Origin: JBPCRW01 sp050996405
GTDB taxonomy: Bacteria > Acidobacteriota > Blastocatellia > Pyrinomonadales > Pyrinomonadaceae
Direction of reading: 5' to 3'
Assembly (NCBI GenBank): GCA_050996405.1
Contig: JBPCRW010000224.1
Location: 1-8,556 of the forward strand
DNA: 8,556 bases
This document shows, one piece after another, positions 1 to 6,789 of this stretch. The position numbers and the translations under genes were made by a program. The notes below the pieces were generated by a model. That model made no database searches. It worked only from the letters and a program-made list of their open reading frames with translations, and was not told the DNA's origin. The first letter of the stretch is position 1. Each line of letters begins with the position of its first letter.

Positions 1-2945
1 CCTTTTTCTTCGTCCACCCACGCGCCCGTTAATGCTAAGCCTTCCATCATCAGACGTTTGCCGTCAACCATCGGCGCGGTTGACTCAAAATTCTGAAGGC
101 GATAAAACTGTCCGGGTTCAAATTTTCGAGCCTGAAGCGGAGCTTTGACGATGACATCAACAATCGTCGGCGTTAATCTTTCGACTTTGACAACCGTCGC
201 GCGAATCTGCTCGTCGAGCGTTTTTACCAAACTCGTAAAATTGTTTTCGGCAGAGTTTGAATCAACCGTTTCGCCCGCGAAAAGCTCCGCAACTTTTTCG
301 TAACCGTGTTTCGCCGAAGCCATCGCCTTGACGACATTTCCGGCATAAACCGGATGATTATCGCCGTAATACGAAATAAATTTTCCGTCCGATTCGTAAG
401 ACGTGAAAAATCCGGTTTCGCCTTTTTCCGTTTCGACGATGTGAAAATTTCCGTCGCCGTTTTTGACTAATTTATGCGGCGCGAAATACTGCCGCCATTC
501 GTCGAGTTTGAACGTTCCCGGATTTTCTTTTTCGTAAATGACATTCGGTGAAGTTCCAGCCGCGACACAAACCGTGTGCGCCGGAAACTCGACCATCTCG
601 CCAGAATTTGAAAATTTTCCAATTTCCGCATCGTAATTTTGACGCTCGAAAATCAGAGACTTAACCGCGCCGTATTCGTCCGGCACGGCTTCCGCCGGAT
701 TCATCAATTCGACAAATTCGATGCCTTCTTCAAGGGCTTTTTCGACTTCTTCGTGATTCAGACGATAGGCGGGCGAATCCTGCAAACGCTTGCGGTAAAT
801 AAGACTTACGCCGCCCCATCCGCGCACCAGCGGCACGAAATTCGGTTGTTCATTTGCTTCGGCGGCGCGTTCACGTTCGGCGCGAATTTCTTTTCCGTGT
901 TCGATAAATTCCTGAAAAACGCGCGTTTCTTCTTCGTCAAAACGATTCCAGACGGCTTCTTCGCCAAATTCTTCAGAAAGTTTTTCAAACATCTCCAGCA
1001 TCTTTTCAACCTGCACAGGATAATACGCAAAAAGTTCAGTCGCCGTGTCAATTCCCGTCAAGCCGCCGCCGATGACGACTGCCGGAAGACGGACTTGCAG
1101 ATTCGACAAAGTTTCTTTTTTAAACGCGCCCGTGAGTTGCAGAGCCATCAGAAAATCCGACGCTTTGCGAATGCCGCGAATCAAATTATTTTTCATTTTG
1201 ACGATTGTCGGTCGCCCCGCGCCGGTGGCAATCGCAATATGGTCGAAACCGAATTTCCAGGCATCTTCAATCGTCAAAGTTCCGCCGAAACGAATGCCGC
1301 CGTAAGCGCGAAAATGCTTGCGGCGCGAAAGCAGAAGCTGCAAGATAGTCAGAAAATTTTTGTCCCAGCGCACCGTGATTCCGTATTCGGAAACGCCGCC
1401 GAAGCCCGACAAAATTCGCTCGTCAAGCTGGCGCGTGATTTCGCTAATTTCACGAATCGGCTTTGGCATTTTCGCGCCATTTGCGCCTGTGTATTCGTCC
1501 ATCAACGGTTCGATTTTCAAACCGTCCATTCCGATTACGCCAAAACCTTCGTTCAAAAGATAATGCGCCAAAGTGTAACCGGCGGGACCTAATCCAATAA
1601 CCAAGATATTTTTTCCGTTATACGGCAGAGCATACGGGCGTTTTGCATTGAGCGGATTCCAGCGCGTCAGCAGCGAGTAAATTTCAAAGCCGTAAGGCAA
1701 ATCCAAAACGTCTGTCAAAACATTTGTTTCGACGGCAGGAATATTGACCGGCTCTTGCTTTTGAAAAATGCAGGCTTTCATACAATCGTTGCAGATGCGG
1801 TGTCCAGTTCCGGCGCACATCGGATTGTCAATCGCAACAAGCGCGAGCGCGGCGATGTTATCGCCGTGCCGTTTCATCAAATGCATCTCGGAAATTTTTT
1901 CGTCCAAAGGACAGCCTTCGAGTTTAATTCCCAGAGGATTTCGCTTCGGCGCGCCGTCTTTTTCCCGAAGACCTTTTGAGCAGGAATCTTTTTCGCGCTC
2001 GTGGCAAATCAAACAATATTCAACTTCACGCAGAGCCGCGCGTTCTGTGATTCGTTGGTCGGTTAATTTAAAACCGTCGCGCCGCCGCAGATGATTTCTG
2101 GTGAAATCCATCAATTCGGGAATTTCCTCGCTCGGTCGTTCCACATCGACAAGATGCTGGTAATTAAGCGTTTTCGGAGTTTTAAACGAATACCAGCGTT
2201 TGTCTTTTTTGAAAAAATGAATTGCGGAATAGGCTTCGATAATTTGCAAAGCGGCTCTGATTTGCAGCAATTCGCCCGTGTCTTCGAGTTCGGTCGCAAA
2301 CTGCGCGAAGACTTTTCCGAACGTGGAATCTTTTAATCGGTCAAAGGCATTTTTAACTTTTTCGAGCGTCGTTTTCGCGGCTGCGGACGGTTCTTGATTT
2401 TTAGACAAAAATTCTTCCGCGTCGAGAAGATGAACGGTAATTTCGGAAATCGCCAACTCGTTGTCATAGCGCAAAGTGTCGCTGAAAATTTTGTTTCGCA
2501 GTTCGTTGTAGGCGAGATTGATTTCCGCTTCGTTTAAAGAAGAAATTGTTTCTGCCGGAAATTTTTTGATGGCGCGGCGTTGGACGAAAAATCTGTATTT
2601 CCAAATCGGAGATTGTTCGAGAACACTTTTTTGCAAATCGTTTTCGTCAGTTTCAATGTGAAAAAGTCTGGCGATAAAATTTGAAAGAAACGGCGCGGTA
2701 TCGGTCAAAATTTTCGACTCGATTTTCGGCTCGTAATTCGCGCCGCGAGTTTCGATATAATTCTTTAAAGCGTCATACAAAGCAAGACTTTTTTCCTCGA
2801 CTTCCGCGTAAAAAGTTTCGGCTAAAGCCTTGAGTTTTTCCATCTTAAAAAGGTCTGAATAACGAAAATCGGCAACTCCCAAATCAAAATCGTAATCAGA
2901 AGATTGCGGCGAATAATTGTTTTGTGTTCCAAAAGATATAGTCAT
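1..2945 (-). CDS. Multidomain FAD/NAD(P) iron-sulfur oxidoreductase, GltD-like core plus PyrK/FNR-like domain (3' end cut by window)
   Basis: The reading frame is open from ATG at 2945 to the left edge, giving 981 residues without a stop. Residues 1-300 are mostly charged and helical with no domain I recognise. Residues 311-392 hold eight cysteines: C311, C314, C322, C345, C377, C385, C388 and C392 (CLIC at the start, CNDCMKAC at the end). They could ligate two [4Fe-4S] clusters, as in the N-terminal region of GltD/NfnB-type proteins. A first Rossmann motif, VIGLGPAG (G451-G456), should bind FAD. A second, VIGGGLTG (G626-G631), should bind NAD(P)H. The GltD-like YRK (717-719) and EEGIEF (739-744) stretches follow. 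From about residue 914 an FNR/PyrK-like barrel begins (PGQFY motif). Family knowledge suggests soluble electron transfer between NAD(P)H, flavin and Fe-S; the substrate is unknown. No Shine-Dalgarno precedes the ATG; M35 is an alternative start. Confidence 0.85.
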   Translation of the reverse strand, partial: MTISFGTQNNYSPQSSDYDFDLGVADFRYSDLFKMEKLKALAETFYAEVEEKSLALYDALKNYIETRGANYEPKIESKILTDTAPFLSNFIARLFHIETDENDLQKSVLEQSPIWKYRFFVQRRAIKKFPAETISSLNEAEINLAYNELRNKIFSDTLRYDNELAISEITVHLLDAEEFLSKNQEPSAAAKTTLEKVKNAFDRLKDSTFGKVFAQFATELEDTGELLQIRAALQIIEAYSAIHFFKKDKRWYSFKTPKTLNYQHLVDVERPSEEIPELMDFTRNHLRRRDGFKLTDQRITERAALREVEYCLICHEREKDSCSKGLREKDGAPKRNPLGIKLEGCPLDEKISEMHLMKRHGDNIAALALVAIDNPMCAGTGHRICNDCMKACIFQKQEPVNIPAVETNVLTDVLDLPYGFEIYSLLTRWNPLNAKRPYALPYNGKNILVIGLGPAGYTLAHYLLNEGFGVIGMDGLKIEPLMDEYTGANGAKMPKPIREISEITRQLDERILSGFGGVSEYGITVRWDKNFLTILQLLLSRRKHFRAYGGIRFGGTLTIEDAWKFGFDHIAIATGAGRPTIVKMKNNLIRGIRKASDFLMALQLTGAFKKETLSNLQVRLPAVVIGGGLTGIDTATELFAYYPVQVEKMLEMFEKLSEEFGEEAVWNRFDEEETRVFQEFIEHGKEIRAERERAAEANEQPNFVPLVRGWGGVSLIYRKRLQDSPAYRLNHEEVEKALEEGIEFVELMNPAEAVPDEYGAVKSLIFERQNYDAEIGKFSNSGEMVEFPAHTVCVAAGTSPNVIYEKENPGTFKLDEWRQYFAPHKLVKNGDGNFHIVETEKGETGFFTSYESDGKFISYYGDNHPVYAGNVVKAMASAKHGYEKVAELFAGETVDSNSAENNFTSLVKTLDEQIRATVVKVERLTPTIVDVIVKAPLQARKFEPGQFYRLQNFESTAPMVDGKRLMMEGLALTGAWVDEEK

Positions 2946-2975
2946 ATATAAATCTGTAAAATTGTATAAAAGAGA

Positions 2976-3005
2976 ATTTTACCATTTGGTTTTGGTTGAA
3001 AACAA
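2976..3005 (-). promoter_or_regulatory. Weak candidate promoter for the oxidoreductase
   Basis: On the minus strand, TTGTTT (3000-3005) and TAAAAT (2976-2981) are separated by 18 bases. The -10 matches 5 of 6 consensus positions and the -35 only 3 of 6. The start would fall about 25 bases upstream of the ATG at 2945, giving a short leader without a Shine-Dalgarno. In such AT-rich DNA a match of this quality can arise by chance. Confidence 0.3.
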
Positions 3006-3096
3006 CGATGCTCCGGTTTTTCGGACGATTGCGTAACGTTAGGATTAAATATAAAAATTTAAAATGCCGACCGGAAAAATTGCGGTTTCAGCGATT

Positions 3097-3125
3097 TTGA
3101 CAATCATAAAGTATATTTTTATAAA
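3097..3125 (+). promoter_or_regulatory. Sigma-70-type promoter for the Wzz/BY-kinase transcript
   Basis: A perfect TTGACA at 3097-3102 is followed after exactly 17 bases by TATAAA at 3120-3125, which is 5 of 6 to consensus. Transcription would start near 3132, leaving a leader of roughly 119 bases before the ATG at 3251. It faces the kinase gene and lies in the only gap upstream of it, so it is the natural candidate to drive that gene and the small gene behind it. Confidence 0.65.
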
Positions 3126-3226
3126 CGATTTTGTCTGAAATTTTATGCTGGCGAGCGGAAAAAATTTTGTAAATGTGCTATAAAACAAGTTTGCCTTAAC
3201 ATAATTTATCTGCAAAGTTTCATTAT

Positions 3227-3234
3227 AAAAGAGG
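3227..3234 (+). promoter_or_regulatory. Possible ribosome binding site of the Wzz/BY-kinase gene
   Basis: AAAAGAGG lies upstream of the ATG at 3251, but the gap of 16 bases is longer than the usual 5-10. It is the only purine-rich Shine-Dalgarno-like stretch near the start. Most other genes in the window lack one altogether, so initiation here may not depend on it. Confidence 0.35.
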
Positions 3235-3250
3235 TTTTTTAATAAGTAGT

Positions 3251-5767
3251 ATGGAAAAAGACGAGCGATTATTACCATTGCCAAACGCTAAAGAGTTAAA
3301 TTTAACGCATCAGGATGTCGCGGCTGGTTACTCACCGTTTTACGACGAGGAAAATTTCAGCGAAGGACGTTCGCCCCGCGAATATTTTCAGGTAGTTTAT
3401 AAACGATTGCCGCTGATTTTGGCATTGACTATTCTGGCAACTGCCGCCACCGCTTTTTATATGTATCGCCAGCCTTCTATTTACGAGGCGCAAACGACGG
3501 TCGTGATGGAGCCGCGCAAACCCAAATTGCAATCCAAAGAAGCAGTCTATTTCAATTTCGGAGACAATAGAAATTATTACAATACGCAGCTGAGATTACT
3601 GCAAGAGCCGGAATTGATGCGTAAAGTTGTTGTTCAATTAGGTTTGCAGCGCGACCCAAATTTATTCGCGCAGCAGAACAAAGGCGTGATTTCGTCATTG
3701 CGCTCGATGTTTTCCAGCGACAAATCGCAGAACAAAGAATCTACTTTACCGACTTTAACCGACGCTTCAGCCGATTCAGCCGATACCAGAACCGTTCTGA
3801 CAAAAGAAGAAGAAGTTCGCGCCGACGGCTACGCGGACGAACTGCACACCGGATTGACCGTCGAGCAAGTGCCTGATACCAATCTGGTCAATATCAAAGT
3901 TCAAGGCACAAACCCGGATTTGATAGCAAAGGTTTCTAACGCGGTTGCCGATGTTTTCATTAAACAGGATGCCGAGCGCGAGATTAAAAGTTCAAAACAG
4001 GTTTATGATGACTTGACCAATTCAATTGACAAGTTGAAAACCATCATCTCTCAAAAGGAACAGGAACGGATTGATTATATGAAAAAAGCCAATCTGCCCC
4101 TGGAAACTGAAGGTGAAAAATTAGCCGCTGCCAAACTTCAAACGATGGCGACACAATGGCTGTCTGCCGAAGATGACCGGAGAAAGACGCAGGCTCAATA
4201 CGAAGCCGCTGTTCAGGCTAGTCAGCGCGGCGAGTTGCCGGTAGTAATGGCGGACGATATGCATTTGGCGGCTGTTCAAAATGCAGACCTCAAGCGTAAA
4301 GCGGATTTAGAAGAACAACTGAGAAAAATTGACGACCAGATACAGGAATCGGAAGCCGCGCGAAGCGCGTTATTAGTTCGCTACACGGAAGAATACGGAG
4401 ATGTTAAGGCTCTGAACGCAAAGATAGAAAGACTGAAGAAAGATAGAGTCACGACCGAAGACGAAGGTTTAAAGAGAATCGAAAGTGAAAGCGTTAAAAC
4501 TCGCAAGGATGTCGAAAAGCAAGTCCTGACTAACTTGCAGGCAAAACTTGCCGCCGCGCAGAAAAGCGAAGCGCAGTCAAAGGCGTTATATGATAATGAA
4601 TCCAATGCCGCCGGAATACAAGGACAAGCCGCCAGCCGACTGACGACGCTGACCAGAGAAATCGAAACCAGCCGACAGATACTCGACGGCTACACGCAGA
4701 GCCAAAAGGAACAGGAGCTTGCCATCAGCCGCGACCGTCCCGACAACGTCTATGTTTCAAGCGCGGCTCAAAAACCGGCGGTGCCAATCGGACCGAACAG
4801 AAATCGGAATATCCTGATTGCCTTTTTGCTGTCTTTAGCGTCGGGAATCGGTCTGGCTTTCCTGTTTGATTATTTGGACGATTCAATCAAAACATCCGAC
4901 GATGTCGGCAGATATTTAGGCTTGCCGACACTGGCTTTGATTCCACATTACAACGCGGTCAAAAAAGCAAAAGGTGCTTTAACTAGAGACGGAAATCCGG
5001 CATCAAAGGCACTGGTCACGCTTGAAGATAATCGCTCGCCGATGGCGGAAGCCTATCGCCACTTGCGAACTTCGCTGCTGTTTTCGTCCGCCGGAAAACC
5101 GCCGCAGGCGATTCTCGTTACTTCTTCGCAGCCGTCGGAGGGGAAAACCACGACGGCGATTAACACGGCGATTACGCTCGCGCAAGCCGGCGCGGAAGTC
5201 GTAATTATTGACTGCGATTTGCGTCGCCCGCGTCTCCATAGTCATTTTGAATTGGATAACACAATGGGTTTGACAAACTATTTATCGGGCGACAAAACTC
5301 CCGAAAATTTATTAAAAACCTACCCGGGAATACCGAATCTGAAAATTATGACCAGCGGTCCGATTCCGCCGAATCCGGCAGAGCTTTTAACCTCTAACGA
5401 AATGAAAAATCTTTTGCAGTTTCTAAAGAGTAATTTCAAGCATGTCGTGATTGATTCGCCGCCCGCAATTTCTTTTACGGACGCGGCAATTCTCGCAACT
5501 CTGGTTGACGGCGTGGTTTTAGTGGCGATGGCTGGCAAGAGTTCGATTCACCTGATGCGCCGTTTCAAACAGCGTCTCGGCAGCATCGGAGCGCGAATTT
5601 ACGGCGTGGTTATCAACGGTATCAAACCGAATTCAATCGAATACGGCTATTACGGCTACGGTTATACTTACAGCTATTATGACGCGCCGGAAGACGACAC
5701 AACTCCGCGAATGGAAGAAAATCCGCGAGCGGAAGAAAAATACGAGGTTCACAAGACGGAAAGATAG
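3251..5767 (+). CDS. Polysaccharide co-polymerase/BY-kinase fusion (Wzz-Wzc-type tyrosine autokinase)
   Basis: The 838-residue inner-membrane protein combines chain-length determinant and tyrosine-kinase modules, like Wzc/Ptk. About 50 cytoplasmic residues precede TM1 (about 53-71). The Wzz periplasmic part contains a Ser/Asp/Thr-rich linker (about 145-190), a long coiled coil (about 241-490) with a GNVR-like stretch (463-488), and the Pro-rich motif before TM2 (521-539). The cytosolic BY-kinase follows: Walker A SEGKTTT with K632, Walker A' VIIDCDLRRP with D654 and D656, and Walker B VVIDSPP with D735. The tail has eight tyrosines between 798 and 810, the expected autophosphorylation cluster, and ends acidic and charged. 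By analogy it controls polymer length and export of capsule or exopolysaccharide, assembling when dephosphorylated. The near-consensus promoter at 3097-3125 faces it. The neighbouring dTDP-rhamnose genes fit this role. The fused architecture is complete, with no missing catalytic residue seen. Confidence 0.93.
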   Translation: MEKDERLLPLPNAKELNLTHQDVAAGYSPFYDEENFSEGRSPREYFQVVYKRLPLILALTILATAATAFYMYRQPSIYEAQTTVVMEPRKPKLQSKEAVYFNFGDNRNYYNTQLRLLQEPELMRKVVVQLGLQRDPNLFAQQNKGVISSLRSMFSSDKSQNKESTLPTLTDASADSADTRTVLTKEEEVRADGYADELHTGLTVEQVPDTNLVNIKVQGTNPDLIAKVSNAVADVFIKQDAEREIKSSKQVYDDLTNSIDKLKTIISQKEQERIDYMKKANLPLETEGEKLAAAKLQTMATQWLSAEDDRRKTQAQYEAAVQASQRGELPVVMADDMHLAAVQNADLKRKADLEEQLRKIDDQIQESEAARSALLVRYTEEYGDVKALNAKIERLKKDRVTTEDEGLKRIESESVKTRKDVEKQVLTNLQAKLAAAQKSEAQSKALYDNESNAAGIQGQAASRLTTLTREIETSRQILDGYTQSQKEQELAISRDRPDNVYVSSAAQKPAVPIGPNRNRNILIAFLLSLASGIGLAFLFDYLDDSIKTSDDVGRYLGLPTLALIPHYNAVKKAKGALTRDGNPASKALVTLEDNRSPMAEAYRHLRTSLLFSSAGKPPQAILVTSSQPSEGKTTTAINTAITLAQAGAEVVIIDCDLRRPRLHSHFELDNTMGLTNYLSGDKTPENLLKTYPGIPNLKIMTSGPIPPNPAELLTSNEMKNLLQFLKSNFKHVVIDSPPAISFTDAAILATLVDGVVLVAMAGKSSIHLMRRFKQRLGSIGARIYGVVINGIKPNSIEYGYYGYGYTYSYYDAPEDDTTPRMEENPRAEEKYEVHKTER

Positions 5768-5798
5768 TTCGGTTATTTCGGATGAAAATAAAAAATGT

Positions 5799-5942
5799 AT
5801 GACCAAACAAATAATTGCGTTTCTAGTTTTAGTTTTGCTGTGCGTTTCCGCTTCGGCGCAGAAAAAAGACGAGAGCAAAACGGATTCAAATAATGGAATT
5901 ATTTACGGACAAAATAAAGTTGTTATCGAGAAGTTAGGATAA
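5799..5942 (+). CDS. Small putative exported peptide, 47 residues
   Basis: The ATG at 5799 opens a 47-codon frame. Residues 1-20 form a clear Sec signal peptide: MTKQ, then a hydrophobic core IIAFLVLVLLCV, then SASA-Q as a type I cleavage site. The mature peptide would be about 27 residues, polar and Lys/Asp/Ser/Asn-rich, and ends in VVIEKLG. The Cys at position 15 is preceded by Leu, which makes a lipobox unlikely. A longer in-frame start at 5679 would place 40 basic residues, overlapping the kinase tail, before the signal peptide, so I reject it. The gene lies 31 bases after the kinase stop and is probably on the same mRNA. I do not recognise a family. It may be a degraded remnant of a longer secreted protein. 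No Shine-Dalgarno is visible. Confidence 0.55.
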   Translation: MTKQIIAFLVLVLLCVSASAQKKDESKTDSNNGIIYGQNKVVIEKLG

Positions 5943-5943
5943 A

Positions 5944-6789
5944 TCAATTTCCGGTTAAAAATTCCGTCAGGGCTTTCTCCCAACTTTGTAAGGGAGAAAG
6001 CCCGAATTTTTCGCTGAACAGACAGGCGAGTTTGGAATTTTGCGGGCGCGGCGCGGGACGCTTTAAATCATTCATCGAAATCTTTTCAATTAAGCCTGCA
6101 TCAAAGTTTTTCAACTCGCAAATCTTTCGCGCGAAATCAAAAAAAGTCGTGCCTTCGCCGGAATTTGTGACGTGATAAATTGCTGGTAAATCAAGTTCGG
6201 CAAGTTCACGCAAACGTTTTGCTAAATCGTCGGCAAAAGTCGGCGTGCCGTAAGAATCGGAAATCGCTTTGATAGATTTTCCTTCGGATAAAAGGCGCGG
6301 CATAACACTCAAAAAATTCGTTCCGCCGTGACCGAAAATCCAACCTGAACGAACAATTATCGAGCGAGAGTAAAGAATTCGCGCCGTTGTTTCCCCTTCT
6401 CGTTTTGTGTAGGCGTAAAATCCCTGAGGATTTGTTTCATCACGTTGAGTATAAAAATCGCCTTTTGTTCCGTCGAAAACATAATCAGTAGAAATTGTGA
6501 CAAACGCGGAATTTATTTGTTTGGAAGCATTAACAAGATTTCTAACTCCGTCCACATTTGCTTGATAGCAAATCATCTGATTAGTTTCTGCACCGTCAAC
6601 ATTGGTATAAGCTGCACAATTTAAAACAGCATCAAATTTTTCATTTTCAAAAAGTTCAGAAACGGCTGTTTCATCAGCAATATTCAATTCCTGTCGCGTT
6701 TTTGCAACAACTTTATCGCCAATTGATTGACAATAATTTATCGCGGCACGGGCGACCATTCCGTTTGCGCCGGTGATTAAAATTTTCAT
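5944..6789 (-). CDS. rfbD: dTDP-4-dehydrorhamnose reductase (RmlD)
   Basis: This 281-residue SDR-family enzyme performs the last step of dTDP-L-rhamnose synthesis: NAD(P)H-dependent reduction of dTDP-4-dehydro-L-rhamnose. The N-terminal nucleotide motif is GANGMVA (7-13), where the usual third glycine is alanine. The catalytic region has STDYVFDG (100-107) and the YxxxK pair Y125/K129. RSGWIFG (148-154) and PTFADDLA (183-190) are typical of RmlD, and the C-terminus has the family's P-x3-W-x2-AL motif. The start at 6789 puts the Rossmann strand at the N-terminus, as expected. A start at 6915 would add 42 residues read out of frame through rfbB. ATGA overlap with rfbB (stop 6786-6788) implies coupled translation, and a GGAG lies 11 bases before the start (6801-6804). 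The length is close to the usual 280-300. Confidence 0.93.
   Translation of the reverse strand: MKILITGANGMVARAAINYCQSIGDKVVAKTRQELNIADETAVSELFENEKFDAVLNCAAYTNVDGAETNQMICYQANVDGVRNLVNASKQINSAFVTISTDYVFDGTKGDFYTQRDETNPQGFYAYTKREGETTARILYSRSIIVRSGWIFGHGGTNFLSVMPRLLSEGKSIKAISDSYGTPTFADDLAKRLRELAELDLPAIYHVTNSGEGTTFFDFARKICELKNFDAGLIEKISMNDLKRPAPRPQNSKLACLFSEKFGLSPLQSWEKALTEFLTGN
5970..6011 (+). terminator. Rho-independent-type terminator of the kinase transcript, inside rfbD
   Basis: GGGCTTTCTCCC (5970-5981) and its exact complement GGGAGAAAGCCC (5992-6003) form a perfect 12-bp stem with a 10-base loop. On the plus strand this is followed by GAA and five T residues (6007-6011). It lies 28 bases after the stop of the small gene and so would end the rightward transcript. 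On the other strand the same bases encode RmlD residues around 262-273 (GLSPLQSWEKAL). Leftward there is also a T-run (TGACGGAATTTTT), but it is eight bases from the stem, so leftward termination is less convincing. Confidence 0.65.

Larger units (their letters stand above)
2946..3250. other. Divergent intergenic region
   Basis: This AT-rich stretch separates the leftward oxidoreductase from the rightward Wzz/BY-kinase gene. It holds one strong rightward promoter candidate and one weak leftward one, both listed separately. The mapped start would leave the kinase mRNA a leader of about 120 bases. I see no convincing riboswitch or long dyad in it. The only pairing is a weak TTTGC/GCAAA stem within 3191-3218. 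A 79-codon minus-strand open frame crosses it into the kinase start, but it is low-complexity, rich in Phe, Ile and Tyr, and overlaps the promoter, so I do not call it a gene. Confidence 0.6.

Noticed and set aside
639..1592. A 317-codon plus-strand open frame, Phe-rich
   Set aside because: It is the antisense shadow of the oxidoreductase. The Glu/Lys-rich protein uses GAA and AAA, which read backwards as TTC and TTT, giving the Phe excess. No start signal or domain is visible, and the minus frame has clear motifs.
2998..3030. Short TCCG/CGGA stem in the divergent gap as a terminator or operator
   Set aside because: The stem is only four base pairs, with no T-run and no symmetric flanks, and is expected by chance.
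3045..3284. A 79-codon minus-strand open frame in the divergent gap
   Set aside because: It is low-complexity translation of AT-rich DNA, overlaps the kinase start and its promoter, and has no recognisable domain.
5679..5942. An 87-residue form of the small gene starting at 5679
   Set aside because: It overlaps the kinase coding end and would place 40 basic residues ahead of a clear signal peptide. The ATG at 5799 is the sensible start.
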